DNA of 64,000 nucleotides from Lagopus muta (taxonomy: Eukaryota; Chordata; Aves; Galliformes; Phasianidae). The DNA is taken from positions 64,750,032 to 64,814,031 of the forward strand of contig NC_064433.1 of assembly GCF_023343835.1 (NCBI RefSeq), read 5' to 3'. Under the pieces are notes generated by a model that was not told the DNA's origin, did not search any database, and was given only the letters and a program-made list of their open reading frames with translations. The stretch's first letter is position 1; every line of letters starts with the position of its first letter. Of the stretch, positions 21,721 through 35,700 are shown one piece after another. The position numbers and the translations under genes are program-made.

Positions 21721-24700
21721 ATTCTGAGTTACAACAAACTGGTGTGGAAATTCGTTTAAATCATTTGAATTCAGAACAGTGTTATAAATTTATGTTTATC
21801 TTCGTGGTGTGGTAAGTGATCCCTAAGGACACAAAACCTATGTCTATAATTCTAAATTACATTTGTCTGCTAGTATTTGGGAGCTGAGAGCACCTGGCAG
21901 ATAATGGGTTCTGCCTGTTCTTCAAGAGAAGCTTCCAAAAACAGGGTGTCTCTATGCAAAGTGCCTACTGGGAATGGTCCCTGGTCCATGCTAGCTCCCA
22001 GAATGCAGCCAGGAATTGTCTGGTTGAATGCCAGCTGGCATGGGCTGAAATCACCACTCTTTTAGTTAAATAGCAGAGATGAGCACATTCCCGGGCTTGG
22101 GAAAGTTCCCAGGCACTGCTAAATTTACTAACACAGATGTAGCCAGAGAGCATTGTCCCATCTAGAAATTACATCTCTTCTCCAAATGCTTGTGTGCCTA
22201 CCTATCTTTTAACACACCAATAGTCCTATGATGCAGTGATAACAAACTACAAGCTTACTACAAGCTTGGCTGTGGCAAGTACATTCCAAATGAATTCAGA
22301 AGCTGAACAGAAGGGGTAAAAACAGTTAAAAGTCATTAATTTCACACACACAGTCAAAAATACAGATTGAAAAGGGGAAGTTTCCAAACTAGATAAATAG
22401 AGATCTTTCATAATCTCAACATTGGATATAACAACTAATTTCAAAAAATTTTGGCAGCATGGTTTCTAGTGGAACCCACTCAGATGCACACACCAAAGAA
22501 TTGATAGGTATGAGTGTAGGTGGGATTTCTCCACAGGAGATGAGAAAGACAGTACGACTCAACTGGAGGAAGATGTTGAGTATCTTTAGAAGAAAATCAC
22601 CTTAATTAACTACAGCCACAGTGATCTGGTGTTGGTAATCCCAGCTGCATCCAATTCGTGCATTGTTAGTACTGCCTTTGTGCACACATGCTTTGTGTTG
22701 CCAGTGCTTGGATTTCTACATGTAATCTCTCCTTTTTCTTGAGGGTGTTCATTGTTCTTGCTCATTTGTTACTATGAATTTAATAAATCCAAGACTGCCA
22801 ATCAGTAATGACGGTTACAAATATGTGGGTCAAGGTTTTCTGGCATCTTCTTGTAGTCCTAGAAAAGCTAGAGCACCCTCACCAAAGAGGCCTTTATTGA
22901 GGAGCAGGTCCCTGATGAAAGTTTTGGTGCCATCACGCTGCTAGGTGTCTGTTCTGCCCGAGTCTCTAGCTGAGTTGTGCTTCTCAGAGGGGTTCTCCCA
23001 ACAGACAGTCCTGCTTTTTCATGGGTCCAGGTGTATTTGCCCCATTTCAACGTCCATCTCTCATGCTTAAAATTAAATATTTGCTTTAACAAATGCAAAG
23101 TTTCCCTAGATTTGGCAGCGCACAGGGTTCTTTTTATACACATAATTTCTCTACTTCTCATGCATTGTAGCAGCTTTCCCCTCTTTGGAAACATTCCAGA
23201 AAGCACCTGTATGCACTTGCTGATTTGTGAAATGCCAGGATGGTAGGTTGTAATTTGCCAGTTCATTTCTTCTCTGAGAGTAAATTAATTGAATTGATAG
23301 CAGTATAATTTATGATTTTATACAGGCAACATATATCTCCTGTGGTACTATTTTAGCATTAGGATGGGGTAAATGAGTCATAACTAATTATGGAGCGATT
23401 ACTGTCTAGGTAGAGATAGGAAATGAAGGCTTCTCTTTCCATTCTTTCTGGGAGACCTGCCTCATGAGAAAGGTACCTCAAACTGTTGCCAGTCTCCCCT
23501 GTGTGTGTTTGTTTTGCACTTTGTGTAGCTCAGTGTTTGGGCTGGAGTCTTTATAGGGTTTGAGAAATAGCAGAAGACAATTTTCGTGAAGTAACTCACG
23601 ATTACATGCGAGTAACATGTATTGCAGCCTTTTGTGATGGAGCAGGCATGCTGGTGAAGGGTTCAGGCTTGTTGGCTACTTCTGCATATCATACATATTT
23701 TCATTTTTCTTCCTCCTCTGACAGTTTCTTACCTGGAATTTATTTTTCCTTTTTAGGGTTACACCAGGAGGTCTGTGACTCTATCTGAGCCTGCACAGAG
23801 GCTCTCCTCTCGCCCCACCCACCTCATGCTAAAACATTTATTTAGACTATAGTACCCTCTACACCATCAGAAGCCTGTTGTCGTTTCCTGTGAAACACCT
23901 CAGATGCCAAACACAACCCCAGTGCAGCCTGAGGAAATGGTGTCTCCCACTGGGGATGCTGAGCATACATAAAAGAGGACTGTGTTTTTCCAAGGCACCT
24001 GCCAGAACCTCACTGACATTTTCAGCACAGGAAAATATTTGGCATTGGACAACTGTTCAGAAGCTTTTCCCCTTATAGGTAGTAGAGAATGTTCCCTTCT
24101 TTAAATATATTTATATAATTCTTTTGGGCCTACCCATACCTGAAAGATTTCGTTTTTTTCACAGCTGTGAAAGCCAGGGAGTTTACCTTCTCAGTTCCTA
24201 TTTGTTCTCTCACTCCTCGCAGTGAACATATCCAGTTCTTTTTAACCTGTCTTTCCAGCAACTTGTGCTGCAGGATGCTGTTTGTTTTTGCTCTGTCTTC
24301 CAAGAAGTCCCCTTAGAAGCGTAACATCGCCTCTATTTATCAGACATACATTCTTCTAAGTGCACCTCGCAGCATGCGTATTCTTTCTCTTCCATCTTTA
24401 TCAGTCATAAAATGCATGGAGATAGGATCATTCCTGCCAGTGCACAGGTATTTCAATTTTCCATCTTTTCTGTCAACCGGCAGTTCGAAGTCATGATGTT
24501 CAATTGGCTCACTTGTATTTAGTGTAAAATTGCCAAACTTCCAATTTGCTTTGAAATTTTAGTGAAGGGTAAGCTGATGGTTTAACTCCTGCTTATACAA
24601 AGAATTCCTGAAAGCTAGCTGGCCCTGTGTTTGTCACCTTTCAGTCCCACTCAGTTTGCTGACATTAGTAAAAATACAATCCAGTGCAGTTGCAAATGCT

Positions 24701-27450
24701 AGGAAGTATCTTAACTTATGGCCATGCCTTTGTGCCTTGGTCTGTGGGTGGTTTTTTTTTTTCTGCATTTTGTATTTTCCATTAAGTCTACTGAAGAGGT
24801 AACATAAATTTCATCCACATCCTCATAAATGATGGCCACATATTCTGTGCACCTTGCTATTAACCTTGCTCTTCACACTGCAACGTATGGTTGTTCTGTT
24901 AAGATTTTCTATACTTCAAGGATTTCCAACAGTCTCTCTTAAGTGAACTGGAGTTCTTAATCTATCGTCTCACACCTATCCTTCAGCTCTGCATCATTTA
25001 CAGATTGATCCATCCCTACTCCTGTTTTATACCTTGTTCTAAGACACGTGTAGATAAAATTAGAATGCAATATTCAAATGCCTCTAATGCAGTTTTGTTT
25101 TTTTCAGAACCAGTCATTGTCAGAAATAAATTAGTCTTGGTATCTATATATATTTACATAACGTGCTTTGTTTGTAAATCCAACATTGTACGTGGAGAGT
25201 TTGATATAGGCTGTTATCACCTTTCATTTTTCTGGACAGTTTCAACAAACAAGGGTTGTCTATCTGGCTCTTAAGCAATTGACCAGAGTCCAAGATTTGC
25301 TTTCCTTCACTACTGAATTCTCATTGATTGTAAGTCTTTGCGTAGTACGGAAGACAGTGTATTTCAGCAAATACATTATGGTGGGTTGCAAAAGGGAAGG
25401 AGATACTACCATAGTCATGAACTGTGTTGTCAGGACATGCTCCTTCATCTTATCTCATTCTATACAAAAATGCAGATAGAATATAATTAGCTACTTCTGA
25501 GGGGAAATAAGGGCCATGTTCTAGGGAGATGAAGTGCTAAGCAGACGTATATAGAAAGTGTTAGACTATTCTTAAGTACTATGGACTAGGGGAAAAAAAC
25601 AGCACAGAAAAGTAAGTCTTAGTCAGAACAGTTTCTTCAGTACTCAGGTTCACTAATTCTGTGACCTAACATGCTTTCTGCACTCAAGAAATAGCTATAC
25701 CTCTAGTTTGATAAAATTGTACAAGATAACATAAAATTGAACTGCACCATTTGTCTACTATTCATCAAAATGGGACTTAGAGTGTCAGCAAGTGGTGAGC
25801 TGTACAGTGCAAACGACCATTACCAGTTTCAATCTATTGTCCTAAAGGAAGGAACAAATAACGAGATCACGATGTATGTTTTTCAAGGGTTGAGGCATTT
25901 GTTAGGAAGTACAAATTGGAAATCAAGTCTGAAGTGAAACTGAAACAACCATCAGACAACAAGAAATTTCCTTTTAAAGAGAGAGCTGGAAAATGAACGC
26001 ACAAAGGGGTTATTTATAAGGAAGTTTCCTCCCCATAGACTGGATTACTAATAGTCTGTGGTTTAAATAAATGCAGTAAACCAGTTATAAATATTAATAT
26101 GTTGCTCCACAAAGTTTTAAACTTTTAGAACTCTGTTTTACAAACTGGCCTTTTCTTTTGAGGGGAAAAAGTTTTTCCTTTAACACAGGGCAAGGGGAAA
26201 CCAAGAATTACTGAATGAAGGTTTCTTTTAATATATTCAGTAAAGATTCCTGGCAGGTAAAACTCGTTTAAAGGAAACACATTTTTTTCATGATCTTCTG
26301 AATTCCCATCTGTACTCAGACAGTTGTATTTACACTCTTACATTCTTCAGGAGCAAAAATTCTCTGATGTGAAACTCTAAACGAGTTGTGCATGAATGCT
26401 GTTGAAAAATGTCTGTGTGCAGGATATTTGTTGAAAATGACAGTGGTGTTCACCATGATAGCCTCATGTAATCAGACTCCCAGGGTACCATATGTACTGA
26501 TCTAATAAGTTGTTGCAGCCCTAGCTAAGGAGACAGGGCTCTTTTCATGAAGTTATAACGGCTCAGAAGGTCCTCAGTTTCTTTACTGATCTGTCAAACT
26601 CATGGCAGCTAAGATAACTGTGTTAAAGATTTCTGTGCCTGGGAAATTTAAGTATACCAAACCAAAGCAAGGAAGGAGGGGAACTGAGAGCAAGAGAGAT
26701 ATCCAGTAAATGCGATTAATAGGAATTCGAAGTTGCCTAAATGGCTTGGAAAAAAACAAAACAAACAAAACAAAACCAACCTAACAAAAAAACCCCTAAC
26801 TCCCAACTTGCTGGCACTTCAAATGCATCAAAGTGCAATTTTGGATTTGACAGATTTAAAATCTTGGACTTCTTAACAAACCTCTTCTGTCCATGATCTT
26901 TGCCATGGAGTTTGCCTCCCACTTAGGTACTGACTTCAGTGCTGCAGTAGGGTTTCTCTCTTCAGAGACTCTGATCAACTTCACAGGCTGACAAATCCAG
27001 GTGGTCTTTGGAAAGTCCAAAGTAATAAGCTGTTTTCAGATATCAGTAAAAATGCAGTAAACATTCACTATATCAGTAACATCAGCAGCATTACATCAAA
27101 GTAATTCACTTGCAGCAGTTAATTTTGCAATATTTTCTGCAAGACAGTAGAACTGCACTTCAGGAACAAAAAACATATGTAGCAATTCTCCAGGCATTGT
27201 TTTTGACTTTTTGGATGGCACCATATGCAGGTTGTCAAGATTTCAAACTTGTCATATTGTCACTGTCTTTGTGTTGCAACTTCTGAAATACCAGAAAATA
27301 AGTTATCATTGCTTCTTGTACCCACAGAGCATCAGACAGTGACTTCATGATTCAAATTGTCAGCATATGCTCTTATGTCAGCATATGTTCTTAAAGTATC
27401 CTTAGAAGATTAACAAATCTAAAGGTTTTCTTTGTAGCAGATAATCAATT
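21721..27450. other. intergenic desert, no convincing gene
   Basis: Contains one unusually long minus frame (22868-23266, listed separately), an 11-bp repeat CTACAAGCTT near 22246-22267, and an A-rich AAAAC-type patch at about 26750-26794. Otherwise single-copy-looking. Confidence 0.5.
22868..23266 (-). other. 132-codon open frame, unassigned
   Basis: Begins with a true ATG at 23266 and stays open to a TAG at 22868. No domain, signal peptide or membrane segment is recognised; the product would be basic and Cys/Trp-containing. An AATAAA lies inside its 3' part (minus strand, near 22892-22897), which is odd for a coding exon but would suit the 3' end of an old noncoding or retroelement transcript. 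Possibly chance. Confidence 0.15.
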
Positions 27451-27539
27451 TATAGCAGTGTGGGGAATCTCAGGACTTCCAACACGTTTGTATCTATACG
27501 TGAATAAGGAGTGGAAATGTGTGCATGACAATTTCAGTA

Positions 27540-28140
27540 GCGGAGAGTGCATAGAGAAGGATGCATCAAAATACTTGAAAATACGAAGCCTGGCGCATTT
27601 CAAAGCAAACACAGGAATCATACTGGTGCTGGATGTTTATGCAAAGCTTTTTATGTGGACATACAGAAGCAGTGCAGTATAAGGGTTCACAACAACAAGC
27701 TTAGGAAGTTTCTGCAGTTAAGTCCCAGCCAGTCAACGACAGACAGCCGTGATATGCAGACTGCCTCCCTTCTCCGAGTTGTTTTAGGTATTTGCTTGTT
27801 TATAAGGACTGACAAGAAACTGTGTGGTGTCTGTCTCCTGTTTGGGTGGCTGGGAAACAGATTCCTTGCATGCAATACCAGCCGCTCTCAATTGCCTGGT
27901 ATGGAATTCCAGAAGCTGTAATTACAGATAATGTAACTCAATTTTCCTGTCAGGAATCTGCTATTTGTAGTACCAGCAGAACCAGAGTGTGTCACATCCC
28001 TGCTCCACTCCAGCCAAAGCAGAAGCAGTTGTCAGGGTTGCCAAGCATCCTTGCACAAGAGGGATGTAGAGGAAGAATATTTTGTATGTTATCTGGTGAT
28101 CAGCATGCCTAAAGGATTACCTTGTGCCACCCCACGTGTT
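27540..28140 (+). pseudogene. decayed retroelement integrase fragment (Ty3/Gypsy-type likely)
   Basis: The anchor is a frame near 27880-27960 reading YGIPEAVITDN followed by TQF. This is the integrase core block around the second catalytic Asp (Asp-Asn at 27927-27932, Gln-Phe at 27939-27944). Past that, similarity continues only after switching frame (27980-28060, an Ala-Glu-Ala then Val-Val-Arg-Val-Ala-Lys region, expected for the downstream helix) and again to about 28130 (Lys-Gly-Leu-Pro-Cys). A weaker zinc-binding-like stretch lies at 27560-27690. Multiple frameshifts and stops mean no functional protein. No LTRs, reverse transcriptase or gag were seen nearby. A Gypsy-class or related ancient element fits best; a retrovirus is an alternative. 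Confidence 0.5.
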
Positions 28141-29271
28141 GATACTGCAGTGCACGCATTCTGCAACTTGGTAGAAGTAAAAAAGCAGCTCATCTGCTGT
28201 GATGTAATCTGTAAAATAAAATAATAAAACCAAAAACAAATAGCCCACTCAGAATGAAAAGATCTACTCTGCTTCGTATGTTGTGCCCCACACACTGGTG
28301 TTCTTCTTCCTATATAGAGTAAGAAGTTCTATTTGAGTGAAGAGGTATAGTTGGTCAGGCCTTCAGAATCAAAGCTACATGCAGATTCTAAATGAAAGCT
28401 GTTACATTCCAGGGTGTTGCATTTGTTCTAATTCATGCATTTAGCAAACTAGGCCTCTGGCTCTTCCCTCTCCTTGCAGTTAAGTATTGCCTTGGTACCA
28501 TTAGGGCCCATAAGAAAAGACACAATACAAAATTCTGGGGAGGTGCTGAACTCTGAACTGTGTTGCCTGGGACTAAACACTGAAGCTCAGAAGTAAAATG
28601 TCATCATTAAAACAAGTGGAAATAACAACTGGACTTCTGTTTAAAAGTGAACATCCAGATGCCTGCTGTCAGGGAATAACCGCTATCGAAGCTTTTTTCA
28701 TTGATTGAAGGTCATCTTTTCTTTTCAACTGACTCTTGAAAAAGAAAATTGATTTTCCCCCTCCATGCATAAAGGAATTTAACATACATGGTAAAACAAA
28801 GAACCTTTACTCATGTTCCAGAAATCCAGTGGTTACTTATGACTCTCTTTAGTTTAATTCAGGTTAGAACAACTGGCCATTGAATCTGCCTCTGACAATC
28901 TTTCCTACTTATTCAATTCATATATCCACCGCACAGTTATGTGAAGCAGAGACATCTTTATGTGCAGTCACCTGAAAAGTGTCCACTGTCCTCTTCCGGT
29001 CTTACTCTGAATTTTGGTTCTTAACAGAGATTAAAAACAACTTAGTGGAACATGGGAGTAATATTTTAGCACATGCGGATGAAGTGGCTCTGAAGTAGCT
29101 CTAAAAACATTGTGATGAGTACTTGGTAACTTCTAGAGATGTCAGGGATTCCATTCACTGCCCTGTTTTAGTCAGACTGGAAGCAAGGCATAGGATGTTA
29201 AAACTGTTGCATGCTTGAGTGGAAATCAGGACAGATTTTCTTGGGAAGACTGGAGCAAGAAAATTGGAACA
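28141..29271. other. intergenic, no gene seen
   Basis: No recognised repeat or coding signature between the integrase remnant and the next CR1. No LTR-like terminal sequence was spotted. Confidence 0.5.
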
Positions 29272-29700
29272 AATGAGGTTATAAGGGACCTCTGGAGGTC
29301 ATTTAGTTTAATCTCCTGCTTGATGCAAGGCCAGCTTGGTCAGGTTTTCAGGAATGTAAATAAGTTTTGAAAATCTCCTATGATGGAGCTCTTACAGTTC
29401 CTCTGCACCTCTCCCACTTCTGCACCACCTTCATAAGGGAGATGTTTTTCCATTAGTTCCTTGGTGCCACTTGCTATCCATCGCCTCCAGTCCTTCCTTT
29501 TCTGTAAGCCTCCGGGAATTTCTTCTTGATTCCCTCCCTGTCAGACAGATAGCCTGCTATTAGGAGCTCCAAAGCCTGAACCAGCCCAATTCTCTCAGCC
29601 TCTCCACAAGGGCAGGTGTTCCAGGACATGACCACCCTGGGGGCCCATTGGCGATTTTCTCCTGTTGTTGGTACCCAAAGCAGGACATCAAATCCCAGCT
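29272..29700 (-). mobile_element. CR1 LINE fragment, antisense, old
   Basis: Starts with GGGACCTCTGGAGGTCATTTAGTTTAATCTCCTGCTTGATGC-like sequence, the reverse complement of a CR1 3' end lacking the terminal repeats. It continues through degraded antisense CR1 text (GGATGGAGCTC-like, AATTCTCTCAGCCTCTCCACAAGGGCAGGTGTTCCAG-like, and the 'ccctgggggccca' block). More diverged than the 6.3-kb copy, so probably an older subfamily. Confidence 0.8.
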
Positions 29701-32700
29701 ATTTCACAAACACCAAGTAGAAGAGAATAGCCATATCACTTGACCTGTTAGCTGCAGTCTTACTAATGCAGCTGCTGAGACATGTAACTTGTATTGTCAA
29801 CTGATTAATTTTGCCTTCATGCTATGCTGAAAAGCATGCTATGATTAGAGATAACATTTATGGAGGCAAGGAGGTCAAAGAAATATTCTTGTGTCAGACT
29901 ATGAGAAGCATCCCTTCCAGCAAATTTACCACTGTGCAAGACATTTAGCATGAAAGATGAAGAAAGGGGCAGTGATGTAAACAGAAAAAATATGAGCATG
30001 AACCAAAGAGAGCTCACAATGAAAACACACAAACACAAAGAAGGAATCAGTGCATGGATGCTGGATCTCCTTACCAGAAATGGAGATCATTTCAAACTGA
30101 TACAGTGACTTCATGACTCTCATGAAACTAAAAGCTCAAGTACAACGCTTATGTATTATGAAATACATAAATTTAGTCTTGAGCTTTACTTCTTGAATTC
30201 CACATGGTTGAGCTACATGGATAGGCATTCAGTAAATTAACAATCTACACAACTGTACGCAATTGTGGATAGATGTGTGTCTAGGCTTCCCAAGAATTAA
30301 AAAGAGGAATCTTGCTGTAATTCATGTTGATTTGATAGTTTCTGCTGCCTCAAATTCATCAGGCTTATTCTGTGCTCTACCCATTTTGCTGCAGGATACC
30401 AAATCAAATTCAGGATCTTGCTCTCAACTTTTTGTCTGCAAGTCTGAGCTTGCCCTGTTGAAGAGGCTACCAGAAGCTCCAATTTAAATAACCAAATCAA
30501 TAACTTTTCTCCTTGTGTAGAACTTAACCCTAAAGCAATTAAGCTCTCATTGGCCATTATCTTGAACTGGGCAAAGACACCAAGTTTCAATGACTTGAAG
30601 TCATCACAGGGCTCGTCTTGGCTACCAAGCTTTCTCCAGAACAAAGCCACAGAAGCATCCAGGGCTGTGTACCTTCCCTGCAAAGTCCTTCAGCTCTTTG
30701 GGTGGACAACAGAAGAGGAGGAGACTTGCTGAGGTGGGCAGCACTGCCTGAGGGATAAGTGTACGGGCCCACTTGGTCAGTGCACTGAGCTACTGCTCCA
30801 ATGCACTGAGCTACTGGAGGACAGACACGTAAATGAAAACAAGTGTAGAGCTGATTGCTTGTAAGTGTTGCCAGGATTACAAAACAGAAGCTTCACCATA
30901 GAATGGAGAGATTCTCTTACAGTGATAAACTTGTAGTACGCACAGTGATCTCTTCCTTTCAGGAAACGCGTGTGTTCAGCCAAAAGGAAAAACCACATGA
31001 TTTGAAGCATTCATCTACTCAGCGACCAGCACAACTTGCTTTTCCATGAATATTAAGAAAATATCATAAGGCAATAATGCCTGAAAAAATGCACAAAATT
31101 TTCTAGCAGGTACCTTCACTGCCTTCAAATCCTTGCTCAACATACTTATTTTCCTCCCTTTCTGCAGACTTTCAGTTTTCAATCAAAAGTTAAGTAAATG
31201 TGTTTTCAGGTACTAGTGTTTATATAAAATGTTTTCATATTTCTAAGATGCCACTTCGTACAAAGTTATATAGAAAAAACAAGTTTCTTTGCAGTGGCAT
31301 CATACTATAAACTTGACCATCACTATATTTTTTCCCCCTTTACCATTGTCTGTCTATTTTGCAGTATTTATGTAATGGAATTAATGACATAAGTGAAGTA
31401 AGTAGGGAACGTATTAGACTTACTTCACACTTCAGTTTATGAGTATAAAAATAAGAAGGGCTTGTTAAGAAAATGTTCATATTTTTAGGTTTGTGTCCCG
31501 TGGAAGGAAAAGTACTGGCAAGAAGAACAAACATTTTGAAAGTACATAGTAGTACTGAGTTAAATGTGAGGACTTGAGAAGTAGGGGGAAATTTGCAATT
31601 ATTCCCACCTGTTAGTCTTTAAAAACTGAAAGTGCAAGTGCATTGCAGTCACAATACATTTATTTTTAAGCCTAGTGTTCCTGAAGTAGCTCACCTTGTA
31701 TTGTAATTCTGCCAGGAAACCTTTCCCAGGAATATTTACTTCTCTAGGTGCTGAGCAAATGCAATCAGAAGACTTTTACCAGCACATTCCACTTCAATTT
31801 ATTAGCAACTGTGAATAGATGTAACTGCAAGCTCTGACATCAGAGAATAAAAAATGAGCAGTGAATGATCTTCATTCTGCATTTGACTTTGGATGAATGG
31901 AAGTGCCCCAGATTCGGAGTTTGCTGTAATAGTATGGCAAGCCCTGTGAGCCATTCGGTTCACTGGCTATTGTGTTTCTGTGTGTCTAAGGAGTTAATGG
32001 TGGTAGAGGTCCCTATTCTTTCTTCTGCTTCACTCCAAGTCTCATTTGTTCTTTATGCTTTTTCCAAATGAAAAGGTACCTGTTGTGCTCTCCATCTCTC
32101 TGCTCAACACCAGCAATATGTAAATGCAGTTGTCAGTGCATGTTTTTCTTCTCTCGTACTACAGCAGTCAAAGAAATACAACTTTTCCATGTAGTAAAGG
32201 AGTTAGAAAAATGAAGCTTATTCATCTTTGAGGTGTGGATGATCCCCTCTTAGGTCAGTTGATGGCCCAGCATGATTTTATATATTTCTCGAGGCCCCTT
32301 TACCTTTGAAACATCAGGGAGAATGATCTACTGATGTGTTTTACAAAGGTCAAACCAAAAAGGTTGCTTTAGCAGTGTGTGAACATGCAAAATGCAGCTG
32401 GCCAATAATTTCTGACATGAGTACACTGTGACTGTAAGAGGACATGCCTTTGGTGGTGTGACAGTAAAAGGAGTATGCTGTAACATATGAAAACACCTAC
32501 ATGATGCTTATCTTGGGTAGGGATCCCCACTGTATTTTGAGTGGATGTGTGAGTCTCAAGCAACAATGATCTAAATAATACTTAGTGGCCTTGCTGCCAC
32601 CCATCTGATCATGGCTAAGAGAATTCCATTGTAAGAGCTTGCTGGGGCTCGTGCTTAGATATACAGAATGAGCAAATTCCACTTATACCTCTGTGGACTG

Positions 32701-35700
32701 TTGGTATGCTTATTTTAAAATCCAGAAGATTTGGTACAAAGATTGCATGGCATTGGCTGCCACAAGCCAGGTCAGTGAAAGACTGACATGAAGTGCTCTA
32801 TCAGCAGCAGTTTTCCATAACTGCATGCAAAAGAATTATTTTCAAGTGATACAGTAAGTGCTACAAGATGTGAAGATCGGTGGAACATGCTAGAGATGTG
32901 GTTCTGTCCCCCAGGATGCAATTGCTTTTATCTGAAGCACTGGATGCTCAGCAGAAGAACACGAATTCATGGGATGATTACAGGACAAGATATGTCTGAA
33001 GTGTTTGTCAACTGCTCTCAAAATAAGCCTGCAAGAGATGGCAGAGTACTTATGGAAATCTACTTCATTCTGAAGCAGTGAACCAGCTCACGTTTTTTCC
33101 AAGCAGTTCAGTTCATGACAAGAGCTTCAAAGAACATTCTGAAAACTAACAGTTACACTGAACCTAAAATATTAACACTTTTAAAGGCATTAAAAACAAT
33201 AAACTGATTATTGTATCCGAAGACCTGAATGTGCATCTCTAAAGGGGGGAGGAAAAAAGGCATACACAACAATACAGTGCCTTCACTGCCAGGAGAAGAA
33301 TGCCAATTTGGGTTGTGAAATCATTAAAAAAATCATCTGTTTTCTGTGATGCATTATCCAACACTTAACATCTTAAAACTGCTTTCTCTGAATGTATTTT
33401 TCTTCCAGTTCAGCGTTGTACCTTTATGTTTTGCTACTCATTAACAGGAAAAGAATTTAACATTTCACTTTTGTTCTCCTTTTTTACTTAATTTTGGTTT
33501 AGTCATTTGGAAGAAGAAGATGCAGAGATAAACAGAGACTCTGTAAATTGTGCATCCATTGTTGAACCTACCCATCGCTAACCTTCACCCTAGGAGACGT
33601 GATGGACACTAAGGCACCATATCCAGTATTTCAAAGACCATGCACAGCATATCCGAAAAATGGCTGTGTCATTATTTATGTTGTACAGAACGAATGAGTG
33701 ATTCAGAAAACGTCACGGATGATTAAAAAAGGAAAAAATGGATTCTGTTCTCCATACTGCCCATAATTTTTTTCTATGTCCTCATACAGGTTTCATCTTA
33801 CAAACTGCTAAGTATATGCTTTTTGGGTGACCCAACTCACTCCAATGAGATTCTTCTAATATATACAAGCACTATATATTCAATATATGAAACTGATTTC
33901 AGGAAGAAAGAAGGCCTTCAATTTTGCATGCTTCATTTCCCATATTCTCAACAACAAGAGGATATGTTTATTAGTTTTGTGAGTACATATAATTGTTTGA
34001 GATCTGAAAGGGAAGGTTTCAGCAAATGAGATGAAGATAGAGGTAGCCAAAAGACTAGGATATAAGGTACAAGTGTAGCTGAAATGATGTAATGAAAGGT
34101 ACCCATTTCATGGATAAATCCCTAAAAATTCCATAATTTTATCAAAACATTTCATCATCAAATAATTTTAAGCTCTAAAACAAAAGAGTATTTTAAGGAA
34201 GGCTGCCTGCTAGAAGGAAAAAGGACATCAGAAGAAAAATATTTATAAAATTTGGGATGATGGGCTTTTTGTTCAACATTTTTTCTAAAAGGTTGTCCAT
34301 CCTTAAGCATATCTGTAGATGAAAATGAATTATCTAGTTTGACACATTGGTATCATTCAGAATTCTTATTTAATTTGGAGTTTGTTAGGTAGATACACAA
34401 CTACAGTAGTTACAACTGGCCCTTGCAGAGACATCCTTTGTCACACAAAGTAGGAGAAAGCTGAATGTAAAGTAAATACCAGGTTCATTCCACTTTATTG
34501 CTTAAAAGGATATCAATTTTTTTGACCACTGTAGTGGGTGGTGGTTATTGTTGGTTTGTTTCAGAGTAGTTTATCTGCGAGGTGTCAGCCTAAAAATCTT
34601 CCATGTAGCGATCCTGATATGAGTAACTGTACCGAGTGTGCAAAGAGAGCAGAAGTTTTACTTGGAGATGTGCACTACTGAAAAGGGGGTTTGTTGGCTT
34701 AAATGACTGGAATTTTGCTTTTTTTTTTTGCTTATCTCACATCATAGTTGTGTACTTTACAATTCCACAATAGAAACTAAAACATTCCCTCAATACATTT
34801 TTAGTTACAATAACCTATTACAGTACACTTGCCATACAACAAAAAATAATCAAAGCAATAGGGATGAAGCTAAAATCTATGTTAAAAATAAAATATCTAT
34901 CCATAAATATGAAAAATAATTTTCCTTCAGTCCACAGAATTTCTTTTCTTTGTAGCAGTATTGATACCTGCAGTGAAATCCTTAACTTGACTTCATGTTG
35001 CCCAAAAGAGAACCAGTGAACAGCTGCAATTTGGTCACTTGGTCATTCCAACTAACTTTACATTGAAGTTATTCTAAGTAAGTTCATACCAAAATGTTTT
35101 GGAGGAACTTGGCATAATTATCTAGTCTACATAGCTAATGCAAATGTGAAAATATAAAAAACCCTTGGTGTCTTGCTACTGCTTTAACTGTGTTGCTCAT
35201 AGAAAATGTTTTGCCTAGACCCATTCTACTGTGAAAAGGGAGTTCACCAGTCACCTTGCAGTAGGAACATCCTGAGGTCTCCCTACTAAACTGCTGAATT
35301 ATGTAATGCTATCAGTATTTTTGTATTCTGAAAAATGTATAAAAATATATATTTTGCCTCTGAAATACTGGGGTATTTTTCTCCAGCCTTTGTTTCAGGA
35401 AAACATGAAGAAGATAATAGTAAATAGCTGCTGGAGGATATTTTGTTCATCACTAGGAATCCTCTACTGGAAGGATCTTCTTTGTTGGCTTTTCAGGTTG
35501 TTTTCATCTTAGGCCAGATGTCACCAAACAGAAGCAGACGGGAGGCAAGAGGGGCGCGCCACTTTTACCTGATCATTCAGTTCATAAAATAGAGCCATTG
35601 CACTCTGTTGTTCATCCATGGAAGGAAAACACTTTCTGTCTTTCCTGAGTTACTAAAGCTTCTCTCCGAAGCTGTAGTTTTCTTCCACTTAGTCCCTTTT

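Noticed and set aside
30297..30683. 128-codon minus frame
   Set aside because: No domain or codon bias; overlaps other equally open frames on both strands.
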